This document shows positions 8,958 through 18,550 of a stretch of DNA of 29,115 nucleotides, piece after piece. The stretch lies in contig CALKBO010000054.1 in NCBI GenBank assembly GCA_937989875.1, positions 1 to 29,115 on the forward strand, read 5' to 3'. Made by a program: the position numbers and the translations under genes. The notes beneath the pieces were generated by a model. The model made no database searches and was not told the DNA's origin. It saw only the letters and a list, made by a program, of their open reading frames with translations. This stretch comes from an uncultured Collinsella sp. (GTDB lineage: Bacteria > Actinomycetota > Coriobacteriia > Coriobacteriales > Coriobacteriaceae). Position 1 is the stretch's first letter. Each line of letters begins with the position of its first letter.

Positions 8958-9896
8958 ATGACAGACATCGTCCACGTCGAAAACCTCGTCAAGCGCTATG
9001 ACGATCTTATCGCGCTCGACCACTTTAACCTCAGCATCGCCCCCGGCGAGATCTTTGGCCTGCTGGGCCCCAACGGCTCGGGCAAGACCACGTCCATCAA
9101 CTGCATCCTGCAGCTGCTCGCCTACGACAAGGGCACCATCGAGCTGTTCGGCGAGCCCATGACGCCCGCTCGCTACGACCTCAAGCGCCGCATCGGTGTG
9201 GTGCCGCAGCAGGTGGCGGTGTTCGACGAGCTCACCGTGCGCGAGAATATCGACTATTTCTGCAGCCTTTACGTTAGCGACCGTAAGCGCCGCCGTGCGC
9301 TGGTGGACGAGGCGATCGACTTTGTCGGGCTGAGCGACTTTGCCAAGTTCCGCCCCGGCAAGCTCTCGGGCGGCCTGGCACGTCGCCTCAACATTGCCTG
9401 CGGCATTGCGCACAAGCCCGAGCTCATCTTCTTTGACGAGCCCACGGTGGCAGTCGACCCGCAGAGTCGCAACGCCATCCTGGAGGGCATCTGCCGCTTG
9501 CGCGACGAGGGCGCCACGGTGGTGTATACCAGCCATTATATGGAGGAAGTCGAGCAGATCTGCAGCCGCATCATGATCATGGACGGCGGGCGCGTGCTGG
9601 CGCAGGGCACCAACGGCGAACTCAAGCGCATGATTCAGATGGGCGAGAAGATCGTGATCGAGGTCGGCGAGGTGCCGAGCGCGGCGCTCGGTGCCGTCGC
9701 GAGCCTGCCGCATGTCCTGGACCTGTCGGCGACAGCGGGCCAGCTCACGTTTTCGTGCGAGGCGAGCCCGCATAACCTGACGGACATTCTCGATGCGCTG
9801 CGCTCGCATGACGTGGCGCTTGGCCGCATTTATTCCGAGCCGCCGACCCTCAACGACGTGTTCCTCGAGATCACCGGCCGCGAGCTGCGCGACTAG
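8958..9896 (+). CDS. ABC-2 exporter ATP-binding protein
   Basis: This 312-residue ATPase powers the two permeases encoded next to it. Walker A is GPNGSGKTTS, the signature is LSGGLARRLNIACG, Walker B is LIFFDEPTVAVDP, and the H-loop lies in VVYTSHYMEE. A ~80-residue C-terminal extension is typical of DrrA/CcmA-like ATPases of the ABC-2 class. The start is ATG 8958 (MTDIVHVENLVKRYD), preceded by GGAAGGG (8944-8950). An earlier in-frame ATG at 8892 would add 22 residues unlike the family. The stop is nine bases before the first permease. Substrate unknown; such systems commonly export drugs, peptides or lipids. Confidence 0.93.
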   Translation: MTDIVHVENLVKRYDDLIALDHFNLSIAPGEIFGLLGPNGSGKTTSINCILQLLAYDKGTIELFGEPMTPARYDLKRRIGVVPQQVAVFDELTVRENIDYFCSLYVSDRKRRRALVDEAIDFVGLSDFAKFRPGKLSGGLARRLNIACGIAHKPELIFFDEPTVAVDPQSRNAILEGICRLRDEGATVVYTSHYMEEVEQICSRIMIMDGGRVLAQGTNGELKRMIQMGEKIVIEVGEVPSAALGAVASLPHVLDLSATAGQLTFSCEASPHNLTDILDALRSHDVALGRIYSEPPTLNDVFLEITGRELRD

Positions 9897-9905
9897 GGGG
9901 CAGCC

Positions 9906-11093
9906 ATGTTCAACACCATTATCATTACGGTCAAGACGCTGCTGCGCCGACCGAGTACGTGGGTCTGGGGCGCTCTCTTTCCCATCGCGCTTTCCACGAT
10001 GTTCATGTTTATGTTTGCGAATCTGAGCTCCGACGGCACGGTCGACCCGGTGCCGGTTGCCGTCATAGCGGACGAGGCCTGGGACGCCTCGACCTTTAAG
10101 GACGTGGCGACGTCGCTTGCCAAGGAGAGCGACGATCAGCTGCTCGAGATCCACGAGCTCGACGACGCAGCCGATGCGAACCGTGCGCTTAAGGCCGGCG
10201 AGGTTGCGGGCATCTATACGGTCGACGACGCAGGCGTACCCAAGCTCACACTGCTATCGAGCTACGACAGCTCGCGCGCATCATCGGTGCTCACCGATCG
10301 CAGCATCCTGGAGACGGTGACAAGCTCGTATACACAAAATGCCGAGCTCATGTCCCAGATTGCCCAGGACAACCCGGCGGCGCTCGCCGACCCGGAGGCG
10401 GTTGCGCGCGCCCTGTCGCTCGAGGGCAGCACCCGCCGCGTAAACCTGACACGCACCACGCCCGACGGCACGGTCATCTACTATTACGCGCTTTTTGGCC
10501 TGGTCGCGATGATGTCTGCCGAGTTTGCCGCCTTGAGCGTCGTCGACCTGCAGCCCAATCTGTCGGGCCTTGGCGCGCGTCGCTGCGTGGGCGGTCTTTC
10601 CAAGACGGCATCGCTGGCCGGTATCTTTGTGGGCTCGTGGCTGGTCTCCTTCGCCTCGATGGCGATCGCGATCGGCTACGTGCGCCTGGTCGTGGGCGTC
10701 GACTTTGGCGGGCGCGAGGGGCTGTGTTTGGTGGGTGGCGCCGCTTCCGCGCTTGCCGCCACCGGCCTGGGGCTCTTTGTGGGCACGCTTCCCGTTAAGG
10801 GCGGCAAGGCGTCCAAGTCGGGCATCCTCACGGGCTTTGCCACCACGTGCGCTTTGTTCGCCGGCCTCTACGGCGAGCCGGCGATGGCGCTTGCCGACGA
10901 CGTCGCCCGCGCCTGCCCGGCCGAGTGCTGGTTCAACCCCGTCAAGCTCATCTGTGACATGTTCAATCGCCTGTATTTCTTTGAAGACCTGGGGCCCTTC
11001 GCTGTTCGCGCGGGCGCGCTCGTCCTGATGGCCCTGGTGTTTGTCGCCGCCGCTACGCTGATCTTTGGAAGGAGTCGCTATGAGCACCTTTAA
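9906..11093 (+). CDS. ABC-2 type permease, subunit 1
   Basis: This 395-residue membrane protein has one helix at residues 18-40, a ~150-residue extracytoplasmic region, and about five further helices between residue ~190 and the C-terminus, the usual ABC-2 arrangement. It starts ten bases after the ATPase stop behind GGGGGCAGCC. Its last 14 bases overlap the start of the second permease, so the three genes form one operon. The two permeases presumably form a heterodimer with an ATPase dimer; that stoichiometry is inferred. Confidence 0.88.
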   Translation: MFNTIIITVKTLLRRPSTWVWGALFPIALSTMFMFMFANLSSDGTVDPVPVAVIADEAWDASTFKDVATSLAKESDDQLLEIHELDDAADANRALKAGEVAGIYTVDDAGVPKLTLLSSYDSSRASSVLTDRSILETVTSSYTQNAELMSQIAQDNPAALADPEAVARALSLEGSTRRVNLTRTTPDGTVIYYYALFGLVAMMSAEFAALSVVDLQPNLSGLGARRCVGGLSKTASLAGIFVGSWLVSFASMAIAIGYVRLVVGVDFGGREGLCLVGGAASALAATGLGLFVGTLPVKGGKASKSGILTGFATTCALFAGLYGEPAMALADDVARACPAECWFNPVKLICDMFNRLYFFEDLGPFAVRAGALVLMALVFVAAATLIFGRSRYEHL

Positions 11094-12285
11094 GACCGCG
11101 CTTCGCATGGCGCTGGCGCACCCGTTCTACCTGCTCATCTATACGGTGTTCATCTCGCTCATGGGCGTATTCATCGCGGCATCGGTGAGCTGGAACTCGT
11201 CGCAGCTCACCGAGTACAAGCCCTACGATGCCAACGTGATCGTGGTCGACCGCGACGACAGCGACCTTTCGCGTGCGCTTACCAAGCATCTGGGTTCGCG
11301 TTTTGAGCTGGTCACGGGCATCGGCGACGATACGTACGACCTTGCGGACGCGCTCTCCAAGAGCAACAGCGCCAAGGGCAGCGCCGACTGCGTGTTCTTT
11401 ATCCCGGAGGAGTTTGAGGACGACCTCGTTGCGGCTGCCCGCGCGGGGGAGGCCCTGCCCAAGCTCGACGTGACCTACGGTTCCGGCACCATGGCGGCGG
11501 CGCTTTCGTCTGCCGAGGCCTCGCGCTGGATCTCGCTCGCGGGCGCTGCGGCGGCGCTTGAGCCCGCTGCTTCTAACGGCGACGTTGCCAAGGCCGCCGA
11601 GCATGCCGCTGCAAAGCGCGCGGAGGTCCAGATCGAGCAGGTCAAGGTCGACTCGACGGTTGCCGCCACGCTCGAGTCGTATTTCAACTTTGGCGCGTAC
11701 GCGATTATCTCGTCGGTCATCGTATCGGTGGGGTTGGTGTTCTCGGGCATGAACGAGCCCGAGCGCGTGCGTCGTATGGATGCCGGCCCGGTCTCCGAGC
11801 GCCAGCGCTCGCTTGCCGTGTTCGCGGCTGCCGCAGTGCTCACCGTCTGCATCTGGTTTGTGTCGAGCATGATGGGCGTCGTGGGCTTTGCCGGCGCGGT
11901 TGCCGAGGTCGGCGTGGGTCGTGTGTGCCTGGCGCTGGCGGCGACGTTTGCCCTGGCGTGCACGCCTCTGGCCGTTGGCTTTGCCCTTTCGAGCCTGGGT
12001 GCGCGCGAGGAGCTGCTTAACGGTGTGGGCAACCTGCTCGGCATGCTCATGACGTTTTTGGGCGGCGCTTGGATGCCGCTGTCGCTGATGGGCTCGGCCG
12101 TGCAGACGGTGGCGCACTTTGTGCCGACGTATTGGGTGAACGACGCGATTGGCAAGGCGCTCGCTTCGGATCTGACGTCCACCGTGTTGGGTGACATCGC
12201 CTGCGACCTGGGCGTCACCGTGCTCTTCGCCGTCGCCATTGCCGCCGTAGGCCTGGCCCTCTCACGCGCCAAATCCCGCGCCTAG
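11080..12285 (+). CDS. ABC-2 type permease, subunit 2
   Basis: This 401-residue membrane protein is organised like its neighbour: helix at about 18-38, an Ala/Glu-rich extracytoplasmic stretch to about 195, then five to six helices. I start at ATG 11080 (MSTFKTALRMALAHPF) because GGAAGGAG lies 6-13 bases upstream inside the preceding gene; a TTG at 11065 would swallow that site. The overlap with subunit 1 points to translational coupling. No terminator hairpin is obvious between its stop and the next operon 81 bases on. Confidence 0.88.
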   Translation: MSTFKTALRMALAHPFYLLIYTVFISLMGVFIAASVSWNSSQLTEYKPYDANVIVVDRDDSDLSRALTKHLGSRFELVTGIGDDTYDLADALSKSNSAKGSADCVFFIPEEFEDDLVAAARAGEALPKLDVTYGSGTMAAALSSAEASRWISLAGAAAALEPAASNGDVAKAAEHAAAKRAEVQIEQVKVDSTVAATLESYFNFGAYAIISSVIVSVGLVFSGMNEPERVRRMDAGPVSERQRSLAVFAAAAVLTVCIWFVSSMMGVVGFAGAVAEVGVGRVCLALAATFALACTPLAVGFALSSLGAREELLNGVGNLLGMLMTFLGGAWMPLSLMGSAVQTVAHFVPTYWVNDAIGKALASDLTSTVLGDIACDLGVTVLFAVAIAAVGLALSRAKSRA

Positions 12286-12331
12286 TCTGAAATAAATCCT
12301 AGGCCTCGCCCCAAAATAGTTCGCCAAGGTT

Positions 12332-12355
12332 TACTATTACGTTCATAAAGTAGTA
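12332..12355. promoter_or_regulatory. Inverted TACTA/TAGTA motif upstream of the second ABC operon
   Basis: TACTA (12332-12336) and TAGTA (12351-12355) form a 5-bp inverted repeat with 14 bases between, ending about a dozen bases before the ATPase start. The AT-rich TTTACTATTAC could serve as a -10 region. It could be an operator, but arms this short arise by chance. Confidence 0.25.
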
Positions 12356-12366
12356 CGAGGCTAACA

Positions 12367-13092
<726 letters not shown>

Positions 13093-13100
13093 GCGGCGCC

Positions 13101-15767
13101 ATGACACCTCTCGCAAAACGTCTCCCGCGCGAGCTGCGCCGCAATATCGGCAAGTACCTGGGCATCTTTTTGCTTATGTGCGGAAGCATCGCCCTTACCT
13201 CGGGCTTTTTGCTCGCGGCGCATTCCATCGGTTGCCTTATCGACGACATGCGCGACGACTACACGATTGAGGACGGCCGCGTGACCACCTCCTTCGAGGC
13301 TACCGACGAGCAGCTCAAGGCGGCCGAGGATGCAGCCGGCGACGTCGGCGGCGTTACGCTCTACAAGAATTTCTCCATTGACGCCATCATCAAAAAGGTC
13401 GCTGGCGACGATGGCACCAAGCGCACGCTGCGCACCTATGCGCACCGCAGCAAGGTCGATATCGCGTCCTACTGTGAGGGCAAGGAACCCAAGGCGGATG
13501 ACGAGGTGGCCATCGACCGTGTCTTTGCCACCAATAACGACCTCGCCGTGGGCGATAAGGTCGAGCTTGAGGGCCGCACCTACACCATCTGCGGCATCAT
13601 GACCCAGCCCGATAGCCAGGCGCTGTTCCTCAACAATTCGGACTTTACGGTGAACACCATCACCTATGGCGTGGCCGAGGTCACCGACGCCGGCTTTTCC
13701 GCGCTCGAGGATGCCGGCGGCGCGCCTGCCTACACCTACTCCTTCACCTTTACCGATCGCGATCTCTCCACCGCAGACCGCATCGACGCCGAGCAAGATA
13801 TGGTCGAGGCGCTGACCGATGCCGATGCGCGCGTGGACGATCTGATCGATGCCGATTCCAATCAGGGCATTGGCTATGCGCGCGACGACGTGGACGGCGA
13901 CTCCATGATGTGGATGACGCTGCTCGACATCATCATCGTGATCATGGCGTTCGTCTTTGTGGTCCTTACCGACGCCACCATCGAGGAGGAGAGCGCCATC
14001 ATCGGCACGCTGCTCGCCAGCGGCTATCGTCGACGCGAGATCGTGCTGCACTACCTTGCGCTTCCCGCTATTGTGGGCGTGGTCGCGGCGCTTTTGGGCA
14101 CTGCGCTCGGCGTTGTGTTCTTTACCGAGCCCATGCGCAGCCTCTATTACGGTTCGTATAGCCTGCCGCCCTTCCAGGTGTACTGGAGCTGGGAGATCTT
14201 TGTGAAGTGCGCCGTGGTTCCCGCCGTCGCGCTCATCCTCATCACGCTGGTGGGTCTGTTTCGCAAAATGGGCAAGACGCCGTTGCAGTTCCTTCGTCAC
14301 GAGACGAGTGGCAAATCGGGCACCAAGCGCGGCCTGCAGCTGCCGGAGCGCATGGGTTTTGTTTCCCGCTTCCGCCTGCGTATCTTCCTGCGCAATCTGG
14401 GCAACTTCGCCACGCTCTTCGTGGGCATCGCGTTTGCCTCGCTGCTGCTGCTCTTTGGCCTGGCGATTCTGCCCACGATGACGCACTATGCGGACAACCT
14501 CGAGACAGGCCTGGTCGCCGAGCACCAGTACACGCTCAAGGCGCCGCTGGAGCTCGAGGGTACTGCCGAGGAGCGCGAGCAGTGGTCGGCACTCGAGCGC
14601 TTGCAGTCGGTTGACGGCGCGCTGCTTTCTGCCGCCCGGGATGCCGATGACGAGCTTGACGACGCGGCCGATGCGGCGCAGGCGGCAGCCGATGCCGCGA
14701 CCGCATCTCCGTCTGCCGAGAGCCTGGCCGCGGCGCAGGACGCGCTTGCCAAGGTCCAGGATAAGAAGGATGCGCTCTACGCGTGCCTTGACGATCTTGC
14801 CGATGCCCTCGGCTGCGACCGCGACGAGGCTATCGACCTGATCGACAAGGCCTCTAAGATCGACACCGACAACGACGACATTCACCCGGTTAACACGATC
14901 GACAACGGCGCGGGCGCAATCGCACAGGCCGAGAAATACGCTGTTTACCAGCTGCAATACGATCGCGGCGACGGAAATGGCGAGGAGACGATTTCTGTTT
15001 ACGGCATTTCATCCGATTCGCGCTATTGGAAAGACCTCAACGTCGGCGACGGCCGTGTCGTCTTTGGCGGCGGTCTGCTCGATAAGTTTGGCTGGAGCGA
15101 GGGTCAGAAGGTCACGCTTCGCGACAAGTACGAGGGGGAGCATTATTCCTTTGAGTACGCGGGCAAGGACTGTGCCTGGGGCTCAAAGTCGGACATGAAT
15201 ATCTATATGAGTATCGACGACTTTAACGAGCTGTTCGACAACGACGCCGCCTACTTTAACGGCTATGTGAGCGACGAGAAGCTCGACCTCGATGCTCGTT
15301 ACTTTGCCGGCGACACCACGCCCGACGACATGCGCGCCGTGGGTGACCAGTTCATCGGCATGATGAGTAAAATGATCGGCATGATGGTTGGCCTCGCGGT
15401 GTTTATCTTCCTGCTGTTTATGTATCTACTGACCAAGGCTGTGATCGACCACAGCGCCCGTTCGATTAGCTATATGAAAGTCTTTGGCTATCGCGATAGC
15501 GAGATCTCGCATCTGTACATCCGCTCGATCATGCTGTGCGTGGCGGCGTCGCTCGTGCTGAGTCTGCCGGTCATTATTGGCTCGCTCACGGCCATCTTCC
15601 GCTCGATGCTGCTCGCCTACAACGGCAATATCGAAATCTATGCGCCCGCTTGGTCCATGGTTGCATGCGTCGGCATTGGCTTTGCGACCTACCTGGTCGT
15701 GGCGTTGCTGCACATGCGTTCCATCAAACGTGTGGGCCTGGCCGAAGCTCTCAAGGTGCAGGAGTAG
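13101..15767 (+). CDS. FtsX/MacB-type ABC permease with coiled-coil outer domain
   Basis: This 888-residue permease has a helix at about 18-45, an extracytoplasmic domain to about 265, three FtsX-core helices (~270-390), a further helix near 435-455, a second outer domain (~460-755) and a final FtsX core of three helices. The second outer domain contains a long Ala/Asp-rich helical stretch (about 500-570) that should form a coiled coil. The start is ATG 13101 (MTPLAKRLPREL), eight bases after the ATPase stop; the Shine-Dalgarno is poor, so translation probably depends on coupling. The TAG stop (15765-15767) is the first three bases of a palindromic repeat array, so the final residues may have been set by repeat insertion. 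Confidence 0.9.
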   Translation: MTPLAKRLPRELRRNIGKYLGIFLLMCGSIALTSGFLLAAHSIGCLIDDMRDDYTIEDGRVTTSFEATDEQLKAAEDAAGDVGGVTLYKNFSIDAIIKKVAGDDGTKRTLRTYAHRSKVDIASYCEGKEPKADDEVAIDRVFATNNDLAVGDKVELEGRTYTICGIMTQPDSQALFLNNSDFTVNTITYGVAEVTDAGFSALEDAGGAPAYTYSFTFTDRDLSTADRIDAEQDMVEALTDADARVDDLIDADSNQGIGYARDDVDGDSMMWMTLLDIIIVIMAFVFVVLTDATIEEESAIIGTLLASGYRRREIVLHYLALPAIVGVVAALLGTALGVVFFTEPMRSLYYGSYSLPPFQVYWSWEIFVKCAVVPAVALILITLVGLFRKMGKTPLQFLRHETSGKSGTKRGLQLPERMGFVSRFRLRIFLRNLGNFATLFVGIAFASLLLLFGLAILPTMTHYADNLETGLVAEHQYTLKAPLELEGTAEEREQWSALERLQSVDGALLSAARDADDELDDAADAAQAAADAATASPSAESLAAAQDALAKVQDKKDALYACLDDLADALGCDRDEAIDLIDKASKIDTDNDDIHPVNTIDNGAGAIAQAEKYAVYQLQYDRGDGNGEETISVYGISSDSRYWKDLNVGDGRVVFGGGLLDKFGWSEGQKVTLRDKYEGEHYSFEYAGKDCAWGSKSDMNIYMSIDDFNELFDNDAAYFNGYVSDEKLDLDARYFAGDTTPDDMRAVGDQFIGMMSKMIGMMVGLAVFIFLLFMYLLTKAVIDHSARSISYMKVFGYRDSEISHLYIRSIMLCVAASLVLSLPVIIGSLTAIFRSMLLAYNGNIEIYAPAWSMVACVGIGFATYLVVALLHMRSIKRVGLAEALKVQE

Positions 15768-15945
15768 TCATCGGGGACAGTCTTAAACGACTAGTCATCG
15801 GGGACAGTCTTTGCTGACTTGCCGGCTCGCCGGCCGGCTGGAAAGGACTGTCCCTAGCTGCCGGCACTTGGGGACTGTCCCCAACTGCCGGGTGGCGAAA
15901 GAGTGTCCCCTGCGACTACTCATTTAAGAACGTCCCCAATGACTA
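15765..15945. repeat. 181-bp array of GGGGAC/GTCCCC repeats with inverted ends
   Basis: The outer ends are inverted: TAGTCATCGGGGAC at 15765-15778 and its complement, with one mismatch, at 15932-15945. Inside, a 20-bp unit is directly repeated exactly (15765-15784 and 15792-15811). A 19-bp unit GACTGTCCCYARCTGCCGG is repeated at 15846-15864 and 15873-15891. GGGGAC/GTCCCC cores recur at 15773, 15800, 15850 (GTCCC), 15877, 15905 and 15932, mostly 27-28 bp apart, the left ones in one orientation and the right ones inverted. The array begins within the permease stop codon and ends ten bases before a promoter -35. Its pieces recur at 24345-24384 and 28232-28250. Confidence 0.85.
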
Positions 15946-15955
15946 GGTGCCGTAC

Positions 15956-15986
15956 TTGACTTTAACTCTGCTTTAACTGGTACCAT
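15956..15986 (+). promoter_or_regulatory. Promoter of the DUF362 ferredoxin gene
   Basis: TTGACT (15956-15961) and TACCAT (15981-15986) are separated by 19 bases, and the -10 is preceded by TGG, making it an extended -10 that tolerates a long spacer. The gene starts 43 bases downstream with GAGGGG (16015-16020) as ribosome binding site. Confidence 0.55.
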
Positions 15987-16028
15987 CCTCTATGTCTGTA
16001 ACGCCATATAGACCGAGGGGATAGATTT

Positions 16029-17234
16029 ATGACCGCAACTGCACCCGCAGCACCCGCCAAGGTGTACTTCACCAACCTGCGCACGCATGCTCGCGAGAGC
16101 CAGCTCGACAAGCTCAAGCGCCTCATCCGCCGCGCCGGAATTGAGCAGATCGACTTTGAGAACAAGTTCGTCGCCATCAAGATTCACTTTGGCGAGCTGG
16201 GCAACCTGAGCTTTTTGCGCCCCAACTACGCCCGCGCCGTCGCGGATGTCGTGAAGGAGCTGGGCGGCAAGCCCTTCCTCACCGACTGCAATACGCTCTA
16301 TGTGGGTAGCCGCAAAAACGCGCTCGAGCACATCGACACCGCCTACCAGAACGGCTTTACCCCGTATGCCACGGGTTGCCAGATCATCATCGCCGACGGC
16401 CTCAAGGGCACCGACGAAGCGCTCGTCCCGGTCGAGGGCGGCGAGTACGTGCACGAGGCCAAGATCGGTCAGGCGCTCATGGATGCCGATATCGTGATTA
16501 GCCTCACCCACTTTAAGGGCCATGAGCAAGCCGGCTTTGGCGGCGCCATGAAGAACCTGGGTATGGGAGGCGGCAGCCGTGCCGGCAAGATGGAGCAGCA
16601 TGCCGCCGGCAAGCCGAACGTCTCGACCGAGCACTGCGTTGGCTGCCGTGCCTGCGAAAAGATCTGCGCGCACGACGCTGTCTCGTTCACCGACACCCGC
16701 GAGCGCGAGCTTGCCAACGGCGCTACTCGCACGGTGCACGTGGCTGCCATCGACCACGATCGCTGCGTGGGCTGCGGACGCTGCATTGCGGCATGCAACC
16801 AGGACTGCATCAAGCCCGGCTATGAGGCCGCGGCAGACGTGCTCAACTGCAAGATCGCCGAGTACACCAAGGCCGTCGTCGACGGCCGCCCGAGCTTCCA
16901 CATCTCGCTCGCCATGGATATCAGCCCCAACTGCGATTGCCATCCCGAAAACGACACGCCTATCGTCAACGATATCGGCATGTTCGCGAGCTTCGACCCG
17001 GTCGCCATCGACCAGGCCTGCGCCGATGCCGTCATGGCATCCGAGCCGCTGCCCAACACCGAGCTCACCGACAGCGCGGCCAAGATGGAGCACAATCACG
17101 AGCATCTGGAGGGCGAGCAGGCGCGTGATCCCTTCTGCATCACGCATCCCGACACCGACTGGCGCGCGTGCATCGCGCACGCCGAAAAGATCGGCCTGGG
17201 CACGAGCGAGTACGAGCTCATCGAGGTCAAGTAG
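16029..17234 (+). CDS. DUF362 protein with two 4Fe-4S clusters
   Basis: This 401-residue cytoplasmic protein has an N-terminal DUF362 domain (about 10-195) containing KIHFGE, LTHFKGHEQAGFGGAMKNLGMG and other conserved family blocks. Two ferredoxin motifs follow: CVGCRACEKIC (Cys 203, 206, 209, 213) and CVGCGRCIAAC (Cys 246, 249, 252, 256). Length and order match the DUF362-plus-ferredoxin proteins common in anaerobes. An electron-transfer or redox-enzyme role is expected, but the family's reaction is not firmly known. GAGGGG lies eight bases before the ATG. It is transcribed alone, between a repeat array and a shared terminator. Confidence 0.92.
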   Translation: MTATAPAAPAKVYFTNLRTHARESQLDKLKRLIRRAGIEQIDFENKFVAIKIHFGELGNLSFLRPNYARAVADVVKELGGKPFLTDCNTLYVGSRKNALEHIDTAYQNGFTPYATGCQIIIADGLKGTDEALVPVEGGEYVHEAKIGQALMDADIVISLTHFKGHEQAGFGGAMKNLGMGGGSRAGKMEQHAAGKPNVSTEHCVGCRACEKICAHDAVSFTDTRERELANGATRTVHVAAIDHDRCVGCGRCIAACNQDCIKPGYEAAADVLNCKIAEYTKAVVDGRPSFHISLAMDISPNCDCHPENDTPIVNDIGMFASFDPVAIDQACADAVMASEPLPNTELTDSAAKMEHNHEHLEGEQARDPFCITHPDTDWRACIAHAEKIGLGTSEYELIEVK

Positions 17235-17281
17235 CGTCTAACTATTGGACAAAATAAGAGCCTTTGTAGCGTAGGTTGAGC

Positions 17282-17320
17282 AAAAGCCGCCCACGAGCAC
17301 AACGCTCGCGGGCGGCTTTT
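17282..17320. terminator. Bidirectional terminator between convergent genes
   Basis: AAAAGCCGCCC (17282-17292) pairs with GGGCGGCTTTT (17310-17320), and CGAGC (17294-17298) with GCTCG (17304-17308) across a single A/C mismatch, around a 5-base loop. The A-run on one side and T-run on the other let it end both the DUF362 transcript and the hydrolase transcript arriving from the right. Confidence 0.85.
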
Positions 17321-17398
17321 CGGAAGTGCGGTGAAAAAACGAATACCGCCGACCGCAAACCGATTTTTGGCAACAAAACCCCAGACGTTGCTTTTTGC

Positions 17399-18364
17399 CT
17401 AAAAATTCTTGTCGAGGAAGTCATCGACCGTATTCCAGTAGAGCTCGGGGTCAACTTGCGCACTCTTGGCGTGGGTGGCGCCATGGATAGTGAGCTTTTG
17501 CTTGACCTTGCTGGCGCATGCGTCGTAGTTTTGGTCGAGCATGTCGTACGGCACAAAGGTGTCTTGGTCGCCGTGGATAAACAGCATGGGAACCGTCGCG
17601 TGTTTGAGTTGCTCCACACTGCTCGCCTTATGAAAGTCGTAGCCCGCGCGCACGTTGCACACCAAGTTTGCTACATCGAGCAAGGGAAAGCTGGGCAGGC
17701 CGAACACGTCCTTGAGCTGCAGAGAAAACTCGTCCCAAACACTCGTATAACCGCAGTCCTCGATAATGCATTTCACGTTTGCGGGCAGAGACTCCCCCGC
17801 GACGTTCATGGCGGTTGCCGCACCCATCGACTCGCCAAAGACCAGGATGCGTGCCTCGGGGTCAGCCTGAACGATTCGCTCAATCCATGCGACGATGTCA
17901 AGGCGCTCGGGCCAGCCCATGCCGATATAGTCGCCGCCGGAGCGCTCGTGGGCGCGGGCGGCGGGTGCGAGTACGTTCATGCCGCGGTCGTGGAATCGCT
18001 TGACGTATCGGGCCATACCGATGGGCTCGTTGGTATATCCATGCAGGCAGACGGCGTAGTCGTGCGTGCTCTCCGACGCAGCAAAATACCAGGCGGCAAG
18101 CTCGGTCCCGTCGTCCGCGGTGAGGCTGCTGCTCTCGCGGTTCTCTTTAAACCACGCCCGCGCCTCGGTTTCCTCGGCATCCATCTGCTCGCCCTTTTCG
18201 GCGTCCTTGCCGTCCTGCATCATCTTCATGGTGTATGGCGCGCGGGGATTCAGCGCGAAGTCAAACAGAAAGTTGCCGGCAAACCCCAGCAGCGCGACAA
18301 CGAGCACCAGCGCAACGACGCCGGCTATCTTGAGCTTTCGATGGGAACGTGCGTTTTGAGACAT
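17399..18364 (-). CDS. Membrane-anchored alpha/beta hydrolase
   Basis: This 321-residue protein has one N-terminal membrane helix (about 11-35) and an extracytoplasmic alpha/beta-hydrolase domain. The nucleophile elbow is GESMG (S179); the other triad members are probably D268 in HGDQDTFVP and H298 in GATHAKS. An oxyanion-type HGY sits at 108-110. The fold family resembles BAAT/acyl-CoA thioester hydrolase-like and YqkD-type proteins; substrate unknown. The start at 18364 is supported by GGAAAG eight bases upstream. Two similar 14-bp palindromes lie just upstream and probably bind a repressor. It ends at the shared bidirectional terminator. Confidence 0.88.
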   Translation of the reverse strand: MSQNARSHRKLKIAGVVALVLVVALLGFAGNFLFDFALNPRAPYTMKMMQDGKDAEKGEQMDAEETEARAWFKENRESSSLTADDGTELAAWYFAASESTHDYAVCLHGYTNEPIGMARYVKRFHDRGMNVLAPAARAHERSGGDYIGMGWPERLDIVAWIERIVQADPEARILVFGESMGAATAMNVAGESLPANVKCIIEDCGYTSVWDEFSLQLKDVFGLPSFPLLDVANLVCNVRAGYDFHKASSVEQLKHATVPMLFIHGDQDTFVPYDMLDQNYDACASKVKQKLTIHGATHAKSAQVDPELYWNTVDDFLDKNF

Positions 18365-18384
18365 AAGAAGCTTTCCTATAAGAT

Positions 18385-18443
18385 GTTAATACATCAACAT
18401 TTAATGCAAGCGCATTATGGACGTTCGCCGTTGATGCGTCAAC
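18385..18443. promoter_or_regulatory. Paired palindromic operators upstream of the hydrolase
   Basis: GTTAATACATCAAC (18385-18398) and GTTGATGCGTCAAC (18430-18443) are the same 14-bp pattern, differing only by three A/G changes, and each is largely self-complementary (GTTRA...TCAAC). Their centres are 45 bp apart. The nearer one lies 21-34 bases upstream of the hydrolase ATG, overlapping its likely promoter. This is how dimeric repressors of the TetR/GntR type are often arranged; no regulator gene is adjacent. Confidence 0.5.
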
Positions 18444-18509
18444 AGGCAAAGAATGGGTAAACAAAGGGTCACGTATGGTGCAAATTTCGCACGTACCTAG
18501 ACGCTTTGA

Positions 18510-18515
18510 TATAGT
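18510..18515 (+). promoter_or_regulatory. Candidate -10 of the HlyIII gene
   Basis: TATAGT lies about 40 bases upstream of the HlyIII start, on the side of the intergenic region facing it. No good -35 is visible. Weak call. Confidence 0.3.
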
Positions 18516-18550
18516 GTTGAGAACTCTTTACGTTGGAGGATGTAACCGGC

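Noticed and set aside
15765..15945. Evenly spaced repeats that could be read as a small CRISPR array
   Set aside because: The conserved core is only about 6-20 bp, units change orientation within the array, unique spacers of constant length are absent, and no cas gene is nearby.
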